A stretch of 64,000 nucleotides of DNA from Arcicella rigui (GTDB lineage Bacteria; Bacteroidota; Bacteroidia; Cytophagales; Spirosomataceae). This document shows, piece after piece, positions 52,234-60,589 of the stretch. Position 1 is the first letter of the stretch, and each line of letters opens with the position of its first letter. A program made the translations under genes and the position numbers. The DNA lies in assembly GCF_034929435.1 (NCBI RefSeq), contig NZ_JAYFUM010000031.1:1-64000 (forward strand), written 5' to 3'. Below the pieces are notes generated by a model. That model ran no database searches. It was not told the origin of the DNA and worked only from the letters and a program-made list of their open reading frames with translations.

Positions 52234-52578
52234 ATGATTGTAGAAAAAAACTATATCGAACAGGATTGTCCTTCGGATGTATTTATGAAAGTACTCAAAG
52301 GAAAATGCAAAACAACGCTAATTGTGCTGATTAAAAAGGGAATCAATCGTTTTGGAGAAATGAAAAGAGCCTTGCCAACCATTAGCGAAAGGATGCTCGC
52401 CAAGCAATTAGACGAACTTGAAGCTGATGGAATTTTGAGCAGAAGAGTTTTTGCAGAAGTACCGCTAAAAGTAGAATACGCCCTGACAGAGTACGGCGAA
52501 ACGCTTTATCCAATTGTAAAAGAAATCAGACGTTGGGGACGGATTCATCAAGAAAAGCATTTAAAAATAAATCTTTAA
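52234..52578 (+). CDS. HxlR-family transcriptional regulator
   Basis: A 114-residue winged-helix regulator. CPSDVFMKVLKGKCKTTLIV, FGEMKRALPTISERMLAKQL and DGILSRRVFAEVPLKVEYAL are the full HxlR signature. These small dimers often respond to electrophiles, quinones or disulfide stress; the conserved N-terminal Cys (QDCP) could be the redox switch. Divergent from the quinone oxidoreductase and followed by a GyrI-like gene. Confidence 0.93.
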   Translation: MIVEKNYIEQDCPSDVFMKVLKGKCKTTLIVLIKKGINRFGEMKRALPTISERMLAKQLDELEADGILSRRVFAEVPLKVEYALTEYGETLYPIVKEIRRWGRIHQEKHLKINL

Positions 52579-52589
52579 AAAAAGATTTT

Positions 52590-52613
52590 TCACTGACATA
52601 CTGTTGTCAGTGA
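52590..52613 (+). promoter_or_regulatory. 24-bp palindrome upstream of the GyrI-like gene
   Basis: TCACTGACA (52590-52598) and TGTCAGTGA (52605-52613) are a perfect 9-bp inverted repeat around a 6-nt centre. It lies just before TTACTTTG (52621-52628), one base off the -7 box, so it fits an operator. A weaker A/T-rich hairpin (ATCTTT/AAAGAT) directly after the hxlR stop could act as terminator. Confidence 0.5.
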
Positions 52614-52668
52614 CGATGATTTACTTTGTGCTGTTAATCAAAAAATATAACCTCAAAATTCATTCATC

Positions 52669-53124
52669 ATGCAAGTAAAAGAATTACCCGCACAGAAGTA
52701 TTTTATTTATCGTACAGAAACCACCCTTTTAAATGTAAACGCCATTGCAGAACGTGAAGTAGATGTACTTTACGGCACTGTTGGACAATTAGGACTCAGT
52801 GTAGCTGGCAATCTTGAGTTTATTTATTGGGGAGCTACGGGCGACCTCACGAAACCATTTACATTAGAAATCGCTCTACCGATTGGCGATGAAGAAGTAA
52901 GTATTCCACCTAAATATGAAATAGTAGAATATCCAGCATTCAAAGCTTTTGCTCATACGCATTTGGGCGATTTCAGTAATGTGATGCCTGTGTATGAAGA
53001 AATGTTCAAGCAACTTTTTGCACAAGGACACCAACCGACTAATCAGACCAGAGAAGTATATATCCATTGGGTAGATTTAACTTCTCCTGAGAATGTTACG
53101 GAGATTTTATTAGAAATAGCGTAG
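52669..53124 (+). CDS. GyrI-like small-molecule binding protein
   Basis: A 151-residue stand-alone GyrI-like/effector-binding domain: a duplicated beta-alpha-beta-beta fold with conserved LEIALPIGDEEV, YEIVEYPAFKAFAHTHLGD and the terminal REVYIHWVD. Such domains bind hydrophobic compounds; the free-standing form can sequester or hydrolyse toxic ligands. Its position behind hxlR and a palindrome suggests it belongs to the same stress response (inference). Followed by a strong terminator. Confidence 0.8.
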   Translation: MQVKELPAQKYFIYRTETTLLNVNAIAEREVDVLYGTVGQLGLSVAGNLEFIYWGATGDLTKPFTLEIALPIGDEEVSIPPKYEIVEYPAFKAFAHTHLGDFSNVMPVYEEMFKQLFAQGHQPTNQTREVYIHWVDLTSPENVTEILLEIA

Positions 53125-53148
53125 TTCGGCAACAATATTTTATTTGAT

Positions 53149-53200
53149 AAACCTTATTCATAAAAAACAGTAATTTGTTTTTTGTGAGTAAGGTTTTTTT
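53149..53200 (+). terminator. Terminator after the GyrI-like gene
   Basis: AAACCTTATTCA with TAAAAAACA (53149-53169) pairs with TGTTTTTTG and TGAGTAAGGTTT (53176-53196) with few mismatches; the loop is 6 nt and a T-run reaches 53201. Confidence 0.75.
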
Positions 53201-53211
53201 TGTGAAGGGAA

Positions 53212-53240
53212 TTGCTTGATGAATATATCTTTTAATTTTG
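53212..53240 (+). promoter_or_regulatory. Promoter of the PIN-domain operon
   Basis: TTG (53212-53214), 18-nt spacer, TAATTTTG (53233-53240), an exact -7 match. The ATG follows at 53247, so the transcript would be leaderless or nearly so. Confidence 0.6.
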
Positions 53241-53246
53241 TAGTAG

Positions 53247-54032
53247 ATGGAAAAATTCGGTCACATAGAAATTACGATTATTGGTAATCATGGTAATATC
53301 AAACTTTCACCAGAGAGTTATGATATTAAAGAAATTACTATGCTTCTTCAAAATGTTGAAGATTTGCTCTATCCTATTAACAAAAAAGATAGACCTCTCA
53401 TCAGTTACAACATTGAAGAAGGTTCAGTCAAAAATATTTTTAGAACAAGTTTACAAGCGGTCATTAGCTTGAGTGCTATATTAACACAAATCAATCTTGT
53501 AAATTCTATTGATTTTTTAGAGCCTAAAACAGCTCAAGCAATTGAGAATATCCAGTCTCTTTCAATCCAGAAAAACTATGAGTTTATCTTTAAAACTTCT
53601 TTAAAAGAGTCCTCAGAAGCAGAATTGGTCATTAATCCAAAGACAAATTTTGTCAGAACACATAACATTTGGGTTGACGCAGAACTGTATTTCTATGGCA
53701 CGCTCATCAATGCAGGAGGAAAAAATAAAGCTAATATTCATATTGACACTTCTGATTTTGGTTCATTAACAATAGATACTTCAAAAAGCTTTTTGCAAGG
53801 GCATGAAGACAACTTATTGTACAAAAGTTACGGAGTAAGAGTACACGGAAAACAGAATATTGATACAGGAGAGTTTGACAGAAGCTCTTTGAGCCTTTTG
53901 GAGTTGATTGACTTTAATCCCAAATACGACGAGTCGTACTTGAATGGTTTGATTGGTAAAGCCAAAAAGAATTGGAATGGAATAGATACCGATGAGTGGT
54001 TGCAAAATTTAAGAGGAACTTATGAAGTATAG
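53247..54032 (+). CDS. Hypothetical protein paired with a PIN-domain gene
   Basis: 261 residues; no recognised family, no signal peptide or membrane span. The sequence looks like a two-part alpha/beta protein (EITIIGNHGNIKLSPESYDI; FKTSLKESSEAELVINP; VRVHGKQNIDTGEFDRSSLS). It overlaps the following PIN-domain gene by 11 bp, so the two are translationally coupled. The order and coupling recall toxin-antitoxin pairs, in which this would be the antitoxin. It is, however, far larger than usual antitoxins and shows no obvious DNA-binding domain. A near-leaderless promoter precedes it. Confidence 0.65.
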   Translation: MEKFGHIEITIIGNHGNIKLSPESYDIKEITMLLQNVEDLLYPINKKDRPLISYNIEEGSVKNIFRTSLQAVISLSAILTQINLVNSIDFLEPKTAQAIENIQSLSIQKNYEFIFKTSLKESSEAELVINPKTNFVRTHNIWVDAELYFYGTLINAGGKNKANIHIDTSDFGSLTIDTSKSFLQGHEDNLLYKSYGVRVHGKQNIDTGEFDRSSLSLLELIDFNPKYDESYLNGLIGKAKKNWNGIDTDEWLQNLRGTYEV

Positions 54033-54513
54033 CGTTTTACTCGACACCAGTTTCTTTATCAGATTACTAAACGATGAAGACCCTCTACATACGAAGGCAA
54101 AAGGATATTTTCGGTATTTTCTCGAAGAAGGTATCATATTAAAAATATCTACCATTTCGATTGCAGAATATTGTGTAAAAGGTTCTGTTTCAGAATTGCC
54201 TCTCAATAATGTCCAAATCTTACCTTTTAATTTCGACCATGCCAAAAGAACTGGCGAGTTTGCTAAAATAGTATTTAATGCACAAGGCAAAACAAAAGAC
54301 ACTTCAATAAGTCCAAGAACAATCATTCCGAATGATTCTAAACTATTTGCACAAGCAGACGTAGATAAAACCATCAATTATTTTGTTACCTCTGATGCTC
54401 GTTCTTTAAGTGTTTATAATATCCTTCGAAAAGAAACAAACCCCCAATTTCAAATCATAGACATCAATATTCCTTTTAATGAAGTATTTGGGAAATTAGA
54501 CCTTGGTTTTTAA
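54022..54513 (+). CDS. PIN-domain protein (putative ribonuclease)
   Basis: 163 residues with the PIN nuclease acidic residues in order: D8 (VLLDTSFFIRLL), E49 (SIAEYC), D105 (IIPNDSKLFAQA) and D125 (FVTSDARS). PIN domains cut RNA with bound Mg2+/Mn2+, as VapC toxins do. It starts 11 bp inside the preceding 261-residue gene. The length is slightly above VapC (about 130-145 residues). Likely toxin or RNA-processing partner in a two-gene module. No transmembrane segment. Confidence 0.82.
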   Translation: MKYSVLLDTSFFIRLLNDEDPLHTKAKGYFRYFLEEGIILKISTISIAEYCVKGSVSELPLNNVQILPFNFDHAKRTGEFAKIVFNAQGKTKDTSISPRTIIPNDSKLFAQADVDKTINYFVTSDARSLSVYNILRKETNPQFQIIDINIPFNEVFGKLDLGF

Positions 54514-54590
54514 GAATCCATTGAGACAATACTTTTGTTATCTAATCTTCTAATTCTCCCAACTATCTACCCTTTTACAGCTTTACTTCC

Positions 54591-54598
54591 TACCTTTG
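54591..54598 (+). promoter_or_regulatory. -7 box for the ABC-F gene
   Basis: TACCTTTG, an exact -7 match, 4 nt before the ATG at 54603, implying a leaderless transcript. No TTG at -33. Confidence 0.5.
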
Positions 54599-54602
54599 TG
54601 TT

Positions 54603-56483
54603 ATGAATTATTTATCAGCAGAAAATATCTCGAAAAACTACAACGAGCGTTGGTTGTTTCGTAACATAAATTTTGGTATCTCTAAGGGAGATAAAGTAGC
54701 TTTAGTCGGACAAAATGGGGCGGGTAAAACTACTTTAATGAACATTTTAGCAGGTTTGATTCCTTCTGACGAAGGCACAGTAAGTATCCGTAAAGGTATT
54801 TCGGTTGGCTATCTTTTCCAAAACCCTGATTTTGACGAAAATCTTAGCGTAATGGATACGCTTTTTACGGGCGATTCTCCTGCCAACCAAGCCTTGAAAA
54901 TGTATGAAAGGGCAATGGAAAATCCTGAAGATTCAGACCTTTTGTCGGAGGCTTTGGAGATGATGGACAAACATGATGCTTGGGATTATGAAAGTAGAGT
55001 AAAACAAATTTTGGGCAAATTAGGAATCCATGATTTTGAACGCAAGATTTCTCAGCTTTCTGGCGGACAACGTAAGCGTGTAGCAATGGCGAAAGTATTA
55101 ATCGAAGAACCTGATTTGATGATTTTCGATGAGCCTACCAACCACTTGGATTTGGAAACTATCGAATGGTTGGAGCAAACGCTTTCGGCACAAAATATTA
55201 CTTTGCTTTTAGTAACGCACGACCGTTATTTTTTGGACAGAGTGTGTAACAACATTGCCGAATTAGATAACGGAACGATTTATCCCTATCGTGGAAATTA
55301 TAGTTATTTCTTAGAGAAAAAAGCTGAACGTGAGGCTTCGGAAGCTGCCAGTATCGACAAAGCCAAAAATACTTTGCGTACAGAATTAGAATGGATGCGT
55401 CGCCAACCGAAAGCTCGTGGCACGAAAGCTCAATACAGAATTGATGCTTTTCATGAACTAAAAGAAAAGGCTTCGCAAACCAAAGACGATTCAAAAGTAA
55501 CTTTGAATGTAAAAATGTCTCGTCAAGGAAGTAAAATTTTGGAAATTGACGGATTGAATAAATCTTTTGGAAACCAAAAGATTGTGGATAATTTCTCTTA
55601 CATTTTTCAACGTAAAGACCGCATCGGAATTATTGGAAAAAATGGTATCGGTAAATCTACTTTCTTGAATATGATTACCCAAAATTTACAACCAGATTCT
55701 GGAAGTATTACCACGGGCGAAACCGTTGTGTATGGCTACTATACTCAAGGCGATTTGGACTTCAAACCGGGCGATAAAGTAATTGATGTTATCAAAGATA
55801 TTGCGGAGGTTGTTACGGTCGGAACGGGTGAAACCATTTCGGCAAGTCAGTTTTTAACGCACTTTAAGTTTGAACCGAAAGTACAATATGCTGCCGTTGA
55901 TAAATTATCAGGTGGTGAAAAAAGACGTTTGCAATTGATGAAAGTACTCATCAAAAATCCAAACTTTTTGATTCTTGATGAGCCTACCAACGACCTTGAT
56001 ATTCAGACTTTGAATATTTTGGAAGATTTCTTGATTGCTTTTGGCGGTTGTTTATTGTTAGTTTCTCACGACCGTTACTTTATGGATAAATTGGTAGAAC
56101 ACCTTTTTGTTTTTGAAGGTGACGGACAAATCAGAGATTTCCCCGGAAACTATACTGATTACAGAGAGTGGTTGGAAGAAAATGAAATTACTTTAGGCGA
56201 AAAGCCAAAAGTGAAAAGCGAACCAGTTTCTACGAATAATCATAAATTAGAACCTTCGGTACAGGTTTCGACGACGAAAAGAAAGCTTTCTTTCAAAGAA
56301 CAAAAAGAGTATGATGATTTGGGAAAAGCCATTGAAAAATTAGAAAAGAAAAAAGCTGAATTGACAGAAAGACTCAATAATGGCGGTAGCTACGAAGATT
56401 TGGCAGCTTGGGCAAAACAAATCGAAGAAATTACGGACGAACTTGATGAAAAAGAATTGCGTTGGTTAGAGCTTTCAGAGTAA
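54603..56483 (+). CDS. ABC-F family ATPase (Uup-like)
   Basis: 626 residues with two ABC ATPase domains in one chain and no membrane part. Domain 1: GQNGAGKTT, LSGGQRKRVAMA, FDEPTNHLDLET. A linker (about 235-310) carries the P-site tRNA-interaction region. Domain 2: GKNGIGKST, LSGGEKRRLQL, LDEPTNDLDIQ. The C-terminal coiled coil (about 555-626) resembles Uup. ABC-F proteins bind the ribosome or branched DNA; the coiled coil favours the Uup subgroup. A terminator follows. Confidence 0.93.
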   Translation: MNYLSAENISKNYNERWLFRNINFGISKGDKVALVGQNGAGKTTLMNILAGLIPSDEGTVSIRKGISVGYLFQNPDFDENLSVMDTLFTGDSPANQALKMYERAMENPEDSDLLSEALEMMDKHDAWDYESRVKQILGKLGIHDFERKISQLSGGQRKRVAMAKVLIEEPDLMIFDEPTNHLDLETIEWLEQTLSAQNITLLLVTHDRYFLDRVCNNIAELDNGTIYPYRGNYSYFLEKKAEREASEAASIDKAKNTLRTELEWMRRQPKARGTKAQYRIDAFHELKEKASQTKDDSKVTLNVKMSRQGSKILEIDGLNKSFGNQKIVDNFSYIFQRKDRIGIIGKNGIGKSTFLNMITQNLQPDSGSITTGETVVYGYYTQGDLDFKPGDKVIDVIKDIAEVVTVGTGETISASQFLTHFKFEPKVQYAAVDKLSGGEKRRLQLMKVLIKNPNFLILDEPTNDLDIQTLNILEDFLIAFGGCLLLVSHDRYFMDKLVEHLFVFEGDGQIRDFPGNYTDYREWLEENEITLGEKPKVKSEPVSTNNHKLEPSVQVSTTKRKLSFKEQKEYDDLGKAIEKLEKKKAELTERLNNGGSYEDLAAWAKQIEEITDELDEKELRWLELSE

Positions 56484-56506
56484 AAGATTTCTTTCAAACT
56501 ATATTT

Positions 56507-56556
56507 AAAAAAGACTTGGTTCAATCTACTTTGTGGATTAAATCAAGTCTTTTTTT
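56507..56556 (+). terminator. Terminator after the ABC-F gene
   Basis: AAAAAAGACTTG (56507-56518) pairs with CAAGTCTTTTTT (56544-56555), 12 bp, with partial pairing of the inner arms and a terminal T-run. Confidence 0.8.
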
Positions 56557-56687
56557 ATGGATAAAATTGAAGTTCTGAAGCAAAATCCATCTTTCATAAT
56601 TCATACCTCATACATAAACTCATATTCTTCATTAGATTTTTGCACCAATTGTCTTTATGTTGAAAGCAATCACATAATAATATAAAC

Positions 56688-58031
56688 ATGAAAAAATTAA
56701 TCAAAACCAGCTCACTATTACTGCTCAGTATAGCCAGCTTTTCTACTTTTGCACAGGAAAAATCTTTACATTCCGAGATGCTTCACACGGCACAGCCCGA
56801 TTATCCAGTGCCTTATACTACGCCCAAAGTAGAAGAGATTACCCAAACCCTCAATCGTATTCATCAGTACTTAGATGCCGTTACACCAATGAACGTCATC
56901 AGTAAAAGTACTAATAAAATCATCACAGATTTTTCAAAAATTGATACCAGTGCAGTGGTTGAAAGAGGTACTTTTAGCCTAACAAGTTACGAATGGGGCG
57001 TTACTTATTCTGGAATGTTGGCAGCCAGCGAAGCCACAGGCGATAGCCGTTTTAGCGAATATGCTCGTAAAAGAATGGAGTTTTTAGCTCAAAAAGCCCC
57101 TTATTTTAAAGAAGTATTGAAATTGAACCCGAATAGCAAAGGGCTTCGTCAGGTAATTATGCCACATGCTTTAGACGACTGCGGAGCTATCTGCTCGGCA
57201 ATGATAAAAGCTACGAGAGCTAATATTCCTAAAGTAGATTTACGTCCATTGATTGATAATTACATCAATTACATCAGTACAAAAGAGTTTCGTTTTGCTG
57301 ATGGTACTTTAGCCCGTAACCGTCCGCAAGCCAATACACTTTGGTTAGATGATTTATTTATGGGTGTGCCTGCTTTGGCACAAATGGGAAAACTAACGGG
57401 TGATAATCGCTATTTTGATGATGCCGTAAAGCAAGTATCGCAGTTTTCAAAACGAATGTTTAATACTCAAAAAAATGTATTTATGCACGGCTGGGTAGCA
57501 GATATGGAAACGCATCCAGAATTTCATTGGGGACGTGCCAATGGTTGGGCTATTCTTACGATGGTTGAATTATTGGATGTTTTACCAGAAAACCATCCCG
57601 GTCGTACAGAAGTATTGAATCTGTTGAAAGCTCATGCCAAAGGTTTGGCTTCGTATCAGGCAGGAAGTGGATTTTGGCATCAATTATTAGACCGCCCCGA
57701 TTCATATCTTGAAACCTCCGCAACCGCCATTTATGCTTACTCTTTTGCAAGAGCCATTAACAAAGGTTGGCTCGATTACAAAGCTTATGGCCCTGCCACA
57801 CTTTTAGCTTGGAATGCCGTAGCGACCAAAGTAAACGCAGGCGGACAAGTAGAAGGCGTTTGTGTAGGTACAGGTATGGGCTTTGAACCTGCTTTTTATT
57901 ATTACAGACCCATCAACGTGTTGGCAGCTCATGGCTATGGCCCCGTTTTGTTGGCAGGTGCAGAAGTATTAAAACTGATGAAATCAGGGAAATTCACCAT
58001 TAACGACAGTGCATTGCAGTACAACAAATAA
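56688..58031 (+). CDS. GH105/GH88-type unsaturated glucuronyl hydrolase
   Basis: 447 residues with a signal peptide ending TFAQ. An (alpha/alpha)6 barrel with the family motifs HALDDCGAICSAM (probable catalytic Asp), TLWLDDLFMGVPALAQMG, HWGRANGWAILTMVELLD and FWHQLLDRPDSYLETSATAI. GH105 enzymes remove the unsaturated uronic acid left by pectin or rhamnogalacturonan lyases. No lyase or SusC/D genes adjoin it, so it acts as a scattered utilisation gene. Terminator downstream. Confidence 0.9.
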   Translation: MKKLIKTSSLLLLSIASFSTFAQEKSLHSEMLHTAQPDYPVPYTTPKVEEITQTLNRIHQYLDAVTPMNVISKSTNKIITDFSKIDTSAVVERGTFSLTSYEWGVTYSGMLAASEATGDSRFSEYARKRMEFLAQKAPYFKEVLKLNPNSKGLRQVIMPHALDDCGAICSAMIKATRANIPKVDLRPLIDNYINYISTKEFRFADGTLARNRPQANTLWLDDLFMGVPALAQMGKLTGDNRYFDDAVKQVSQFSKRMFNTQKNVFMHGWVADMETHPEFHWGRANGWAILTMVELLDVLPENHPGRTEVLNLLKAHAKGLASYQAGSGFWHQLLDRPDSYLETSATAIYAYSFARAINKGWLDYKAYGPATLLAWNAVATKVNAGGQVEGVCVGTGMGFEPAFYYYRPINVLAAHGYGPVLLAGAEVLKLMKSGKFTINDSALQYNK

Positions 58032-58056
58032 TATATAAAGCTTCTATTATTATCCG

Positions 58057-58103
58057 AAGAACCACATTTTGAGCCGTATGCTCGAAATTGTGGTTCTTTT
58101 TTT
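58057..58103 (+). terminator. Terminator after the GH105 gene
   Basis: AAGAACCACA (58057-58066) and TGTGGTTCTT (58089-58098) form a 10-bp stem, with inner pairing TTGAGC/GCTCGA, followed by a T-run. Confidence 0.88.
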
Positions 58104-58309
58104 GTACTTATTTATTATGAATAAATTCCCTCAAAAATGATTAATTCTGACTTCATTTGTGTAAATTAATTCGTCAATAGCAAATTGAAGTAATTCAAGA
58201 AAGTTACAGACAAGTTGGAAAACGTGTTACAAACTATTGTTAAACTTTTGTTAATAAAATACTTTCACCAGTAAAGGCTCGTTTCCCTCTCAAATCAAAT
58301 ACAAAGACC

Positions 58310-59038
58310 ATGAAAAAATTAGTAAAAGTATTAACGTTCCTTGTTCCTTTTGGCTTAGGAGCTTTTGTAAGTACAGCACAACAAGTGATTGTAGAGAAAC
58401 CTCAACCTAAAAAAATCGAAGTAACTGGCTCTGCCGAAGAAGAAGTTTTACCAGATGAAATTTATGTTTCGATTTCTTTGAGAGAGTATTTCAAAGATAA
58501 AGACAACAAAAACAAAACTGATATTATGGTTTTGGAAAAGCAATTGCAAAAGGCTGTTGAAGAGGCTGGTATTCCTAAAGAAAATTTAACGATTGGTAAT
58601 ATCAATGGTTACAGAGAATGGTTCGGGAAGAAAAAACCAACGATTTTTTTAGAAAGTAAAAACTATGTAGTGAAAGTACCAAATCTTTATAAAATTGATG
58701 GTATCATCGCTAAAGTTGATGAAAAAGGAGTAGCTTCAACCAATATCGAACGCTACGAATATTCTAAAATTGAAGCTTTGAGACAAGCAACCAAAATCAA
58801 AGCTTTACAAGCAGCAAAAGCCAAAGCGAAGTATTTGTTGGAAGGTATCGACGAGCAATTGGGTGAAGCTTTAGAAATTTACGAAATCGACAATGGTTAT
58901 TCGCCTACTCCTGTGTACGCCATGCGTGCTGCTAAAATGGAAATGATGTCCGATGCCGCACCAATGCCAGAAAGTACCATTGATGTTCAGAAAATTAAGG
59001 TAAGATATGAAATGAAGGCGATTTTTAGGATTAAATAA
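58310..59038 (+). CDS. SIMPL-domain (DUF541) exported protein
   Basis: 242 residues with a signal peptide ending STAQ. The SIMPL/DUF541 domain starts KIEVTGSAEEEVLPDEIYVS, followed by NLTIGNINGYREWFGKKKP and a long helix with ALQAAKAKAKYLLEGIDEQLG. Members occur in the periplasm or outer membrane; their biochemical role is uncertain, though one relative is linked to oxidative stress defence. Its stop codon leads straight into a 26-bp inverted repeat. The 278-nt gap upstream (58032-58309) holds only the terminator and A/T-rich DNA. Confidence 0.85.
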   Translation: MKKLVKVLTFLVPFGLGAFVSTAQQVIVEKPQPKKIEVTGSAEEEVLPDEIYVSISLREYFKDKDNKNKTDIMVLEKQLQKAVEEAGIPKENLTIGNINGYREWFGKKKPTIFLESKNYVVKVPNLYKIDGIIAKVDEKGVASTNIERYEYSKIEALRQATKIKALQAAKAKAKYLLEGIDEQLGEALEIYEIDNGYSPTPVYAMRAAKMEMMSDAAPMPESTIDVQKIKVRYEMKAIFRIK

Positions 59039-59043
59039 TGTGA

Positions 59044-59200
59044 GACTTTAGGATTTCGAGACTTTAGGACTTGAAGATTTTTAGACTTGAAGACTGATAA
59101 ATTTTAGGGTTTGTGGAATTTATGATTAGAAGACTGTAAAATGCTGGATATAAAGTGTTTTTTAAAACTCATTATCCTAAAGTCTCGAAATCCTAAAGTC
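59044..59200 (+). repeat. Perfect 26-bp inverted repeat, GACTTTAGG word family
   Basis: 59044-59069 (GACTTTAGGATTTCGAGACT and six more bases) is the exact reverse complement of 59175-59200, with a 105-nt loop. Additional CCTAAAGTC words continue to 59231, just before the amidohydrolase start. The left arm begins 6 nt after the SIMPL stop codon. Confidence 0.9.
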
Positions 59201-59249
59201 CTAAAGTCATATAGTCTAAAAATCCTAAAGTCCCAACAACCAACAAACT

Positions 59250-60503
59250 ATGAAAAAACCACTACTTTTAACAATCTTACTTTTTCTTTTCCAAGCAAAT
59301 ATTTTTTCGCAAAATACTTATTTATTAAAACCCGCACGGGTTTTTGATGGTGAAACGGTGCATGAAAATTGGCAAGTACTGGTGCAAAAAGACCGAATTA
59401 CTGCCGTTGGCGAAAACTTGATGATTCCTGCTAATACTGAAATCATCAATTTACCTAATACTACTTTATTGCCCGGACTCATCGAAGGACATTCACATTT
59501 ATTGCTTCACCCCTACAACGAAACCGCTTGGGACGACCAAGTACTGAAAGAATCTCGGGCAGAACGCATCATCCGAGCAGGCATTCATGCAAAAAATACC
59601 CTTATGGCAGGTTTTACTTCTGTTCGAGATTTAGGAACAGAAGGCTCAGATTATGATGATATTGGTTTAAAACAAGCTATCGAAAAAGGAATAATTCCCG
59701 GGCCAAGAATGTTGGTTGCTGGACGTGCTTTGGTAGCAACAGGAAGTTATGGGCCAAAAGGTTTTCAGTCGGATGTTTCGGCAATACAAGGAGCAGAAGA
59801 AGCAGACGGAGTAGATAATTTGAGCAAAGCCGTAAGAACACAAATTGGCAAAGGAGCAGACGTTGTAAAAGTATATGCTGATTATCGCTGGGGATTGATG
59901 AAAGATGCCCAACCGACTTTTCTTGAATCTGAATTAAAATTAGCCGTAGATATTGCTCAAAGTTCTGGTCGTGATGTTGTGGCACATGCTTCAACCGCAG
60001 AAGGAATACGAAGGGCTGTAATGGCAGGCGTAAAAACAATTGAGCATGGAGATGGGGCAAATCAAGAAGTTTTTACTTTAATGAAAGAGAAGGGCGTTTG
60101 TTTCTGTCCGACTTTAGCAGCTGGCGACGCCATCGCACAGTACAGAGGTTGGAAAAAGGGAAAAGACCCCGAACCAGAACGTATTCAAGAAAAAAGAAAG
60201 AGTTTTAAAATGGCTTTAGCAACAGGGGTAAAAATTTGTATGGGAGGCGATGTGGGCGTGTTTCCACATGGCGAAAATGTACGAGAAATGGAATTGATGA
60301 TAGAATACGGCATGAGTCCCCTACAAGTATTACAGTCGAGTACTTCGGTCAATGCAGAGGTTTTTAAATTAAAAGATTTAGGCAGAATAAAAAACACTTA
60401 CTTTGCCGACATCATTGCCGTAGAAGGCGAGCCACACAAGCAAATCACACAGCTAAAAAACATAAAATTTGTGATGAAAAATGGTATTATTTATAAAAAA
60501 TAA
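59250..60503 (+). CDS. Exported amidohydrolase family protein
   Basis: 417 residues with a signal peptide ending IFSQ. A metal-dependent TIM barrel of the imidazolonepropionase/prolidase-like subgroup: TTLLPGLIEGHSHLLLHP (HxH), VVKVYADY (probable carbamylated Lys), DVVAHASTAEG and KTIEHGDGAN (His ligands), and CMGGDVGVFPHG (Asp). Likely hydrolyses a cyclic amide or dipeptide in the periplasm. The substrate is not determined. Confidence 0.9.
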   Translation: MKKPLLLTILLFLFQANIFSQNTYLLKPARVFDGETVHENWQVLVQKDRITAVGENLMIPANTEIINLPNTTLLPGLIEGHSHLLLHPYNETAWDDQVLKESRAERIIRAGIHAKNTLMAGFTSVRDLGTEGSDYDDIGLKQAIEKGIIPGPRMLVAGRALVATGSYGPKGFQSDVSAIQGAEEADGVDNLSKAVRTQIGKGADVVKVYADYRWGLMKDAQPTFLESELKLAVDIAQSSGRDVVAHASTAEGIRRAVMAGVKTIEHGDGANQEVFTLMKEKGVCFCPTLAAGDAIAQYRGWKKGKDPEPERIQEKRKSFKMALATGVKICMGGDVGVFPHGENVREMELMIEYGMSPLQVLQSSTSVNAEVFKLKDLGRIKNTYFADIIAVEGEPHKQITQLKNIKFVMKNGIIYKK

Positions 60504-60514
60504 TACCCTAAACT

Positions 60515-60543
60515 TTGCTAAGGTTTTTATCATAATATATTTG
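60515..60543 (+). promoter_or_regulatory. Promoter of the DUF4301 gene
   Basis: TTG (60515-60517), 18-nt spacer, TATATTTG (60536-60543), an exact -7 match, 46 nt before the ATG at 60590. Confidence 0.6.
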
Positions 60544-60589
60544 TAAAAAAGAATTTCACCAAACATTGATTACCGAAAACCCCATTACT

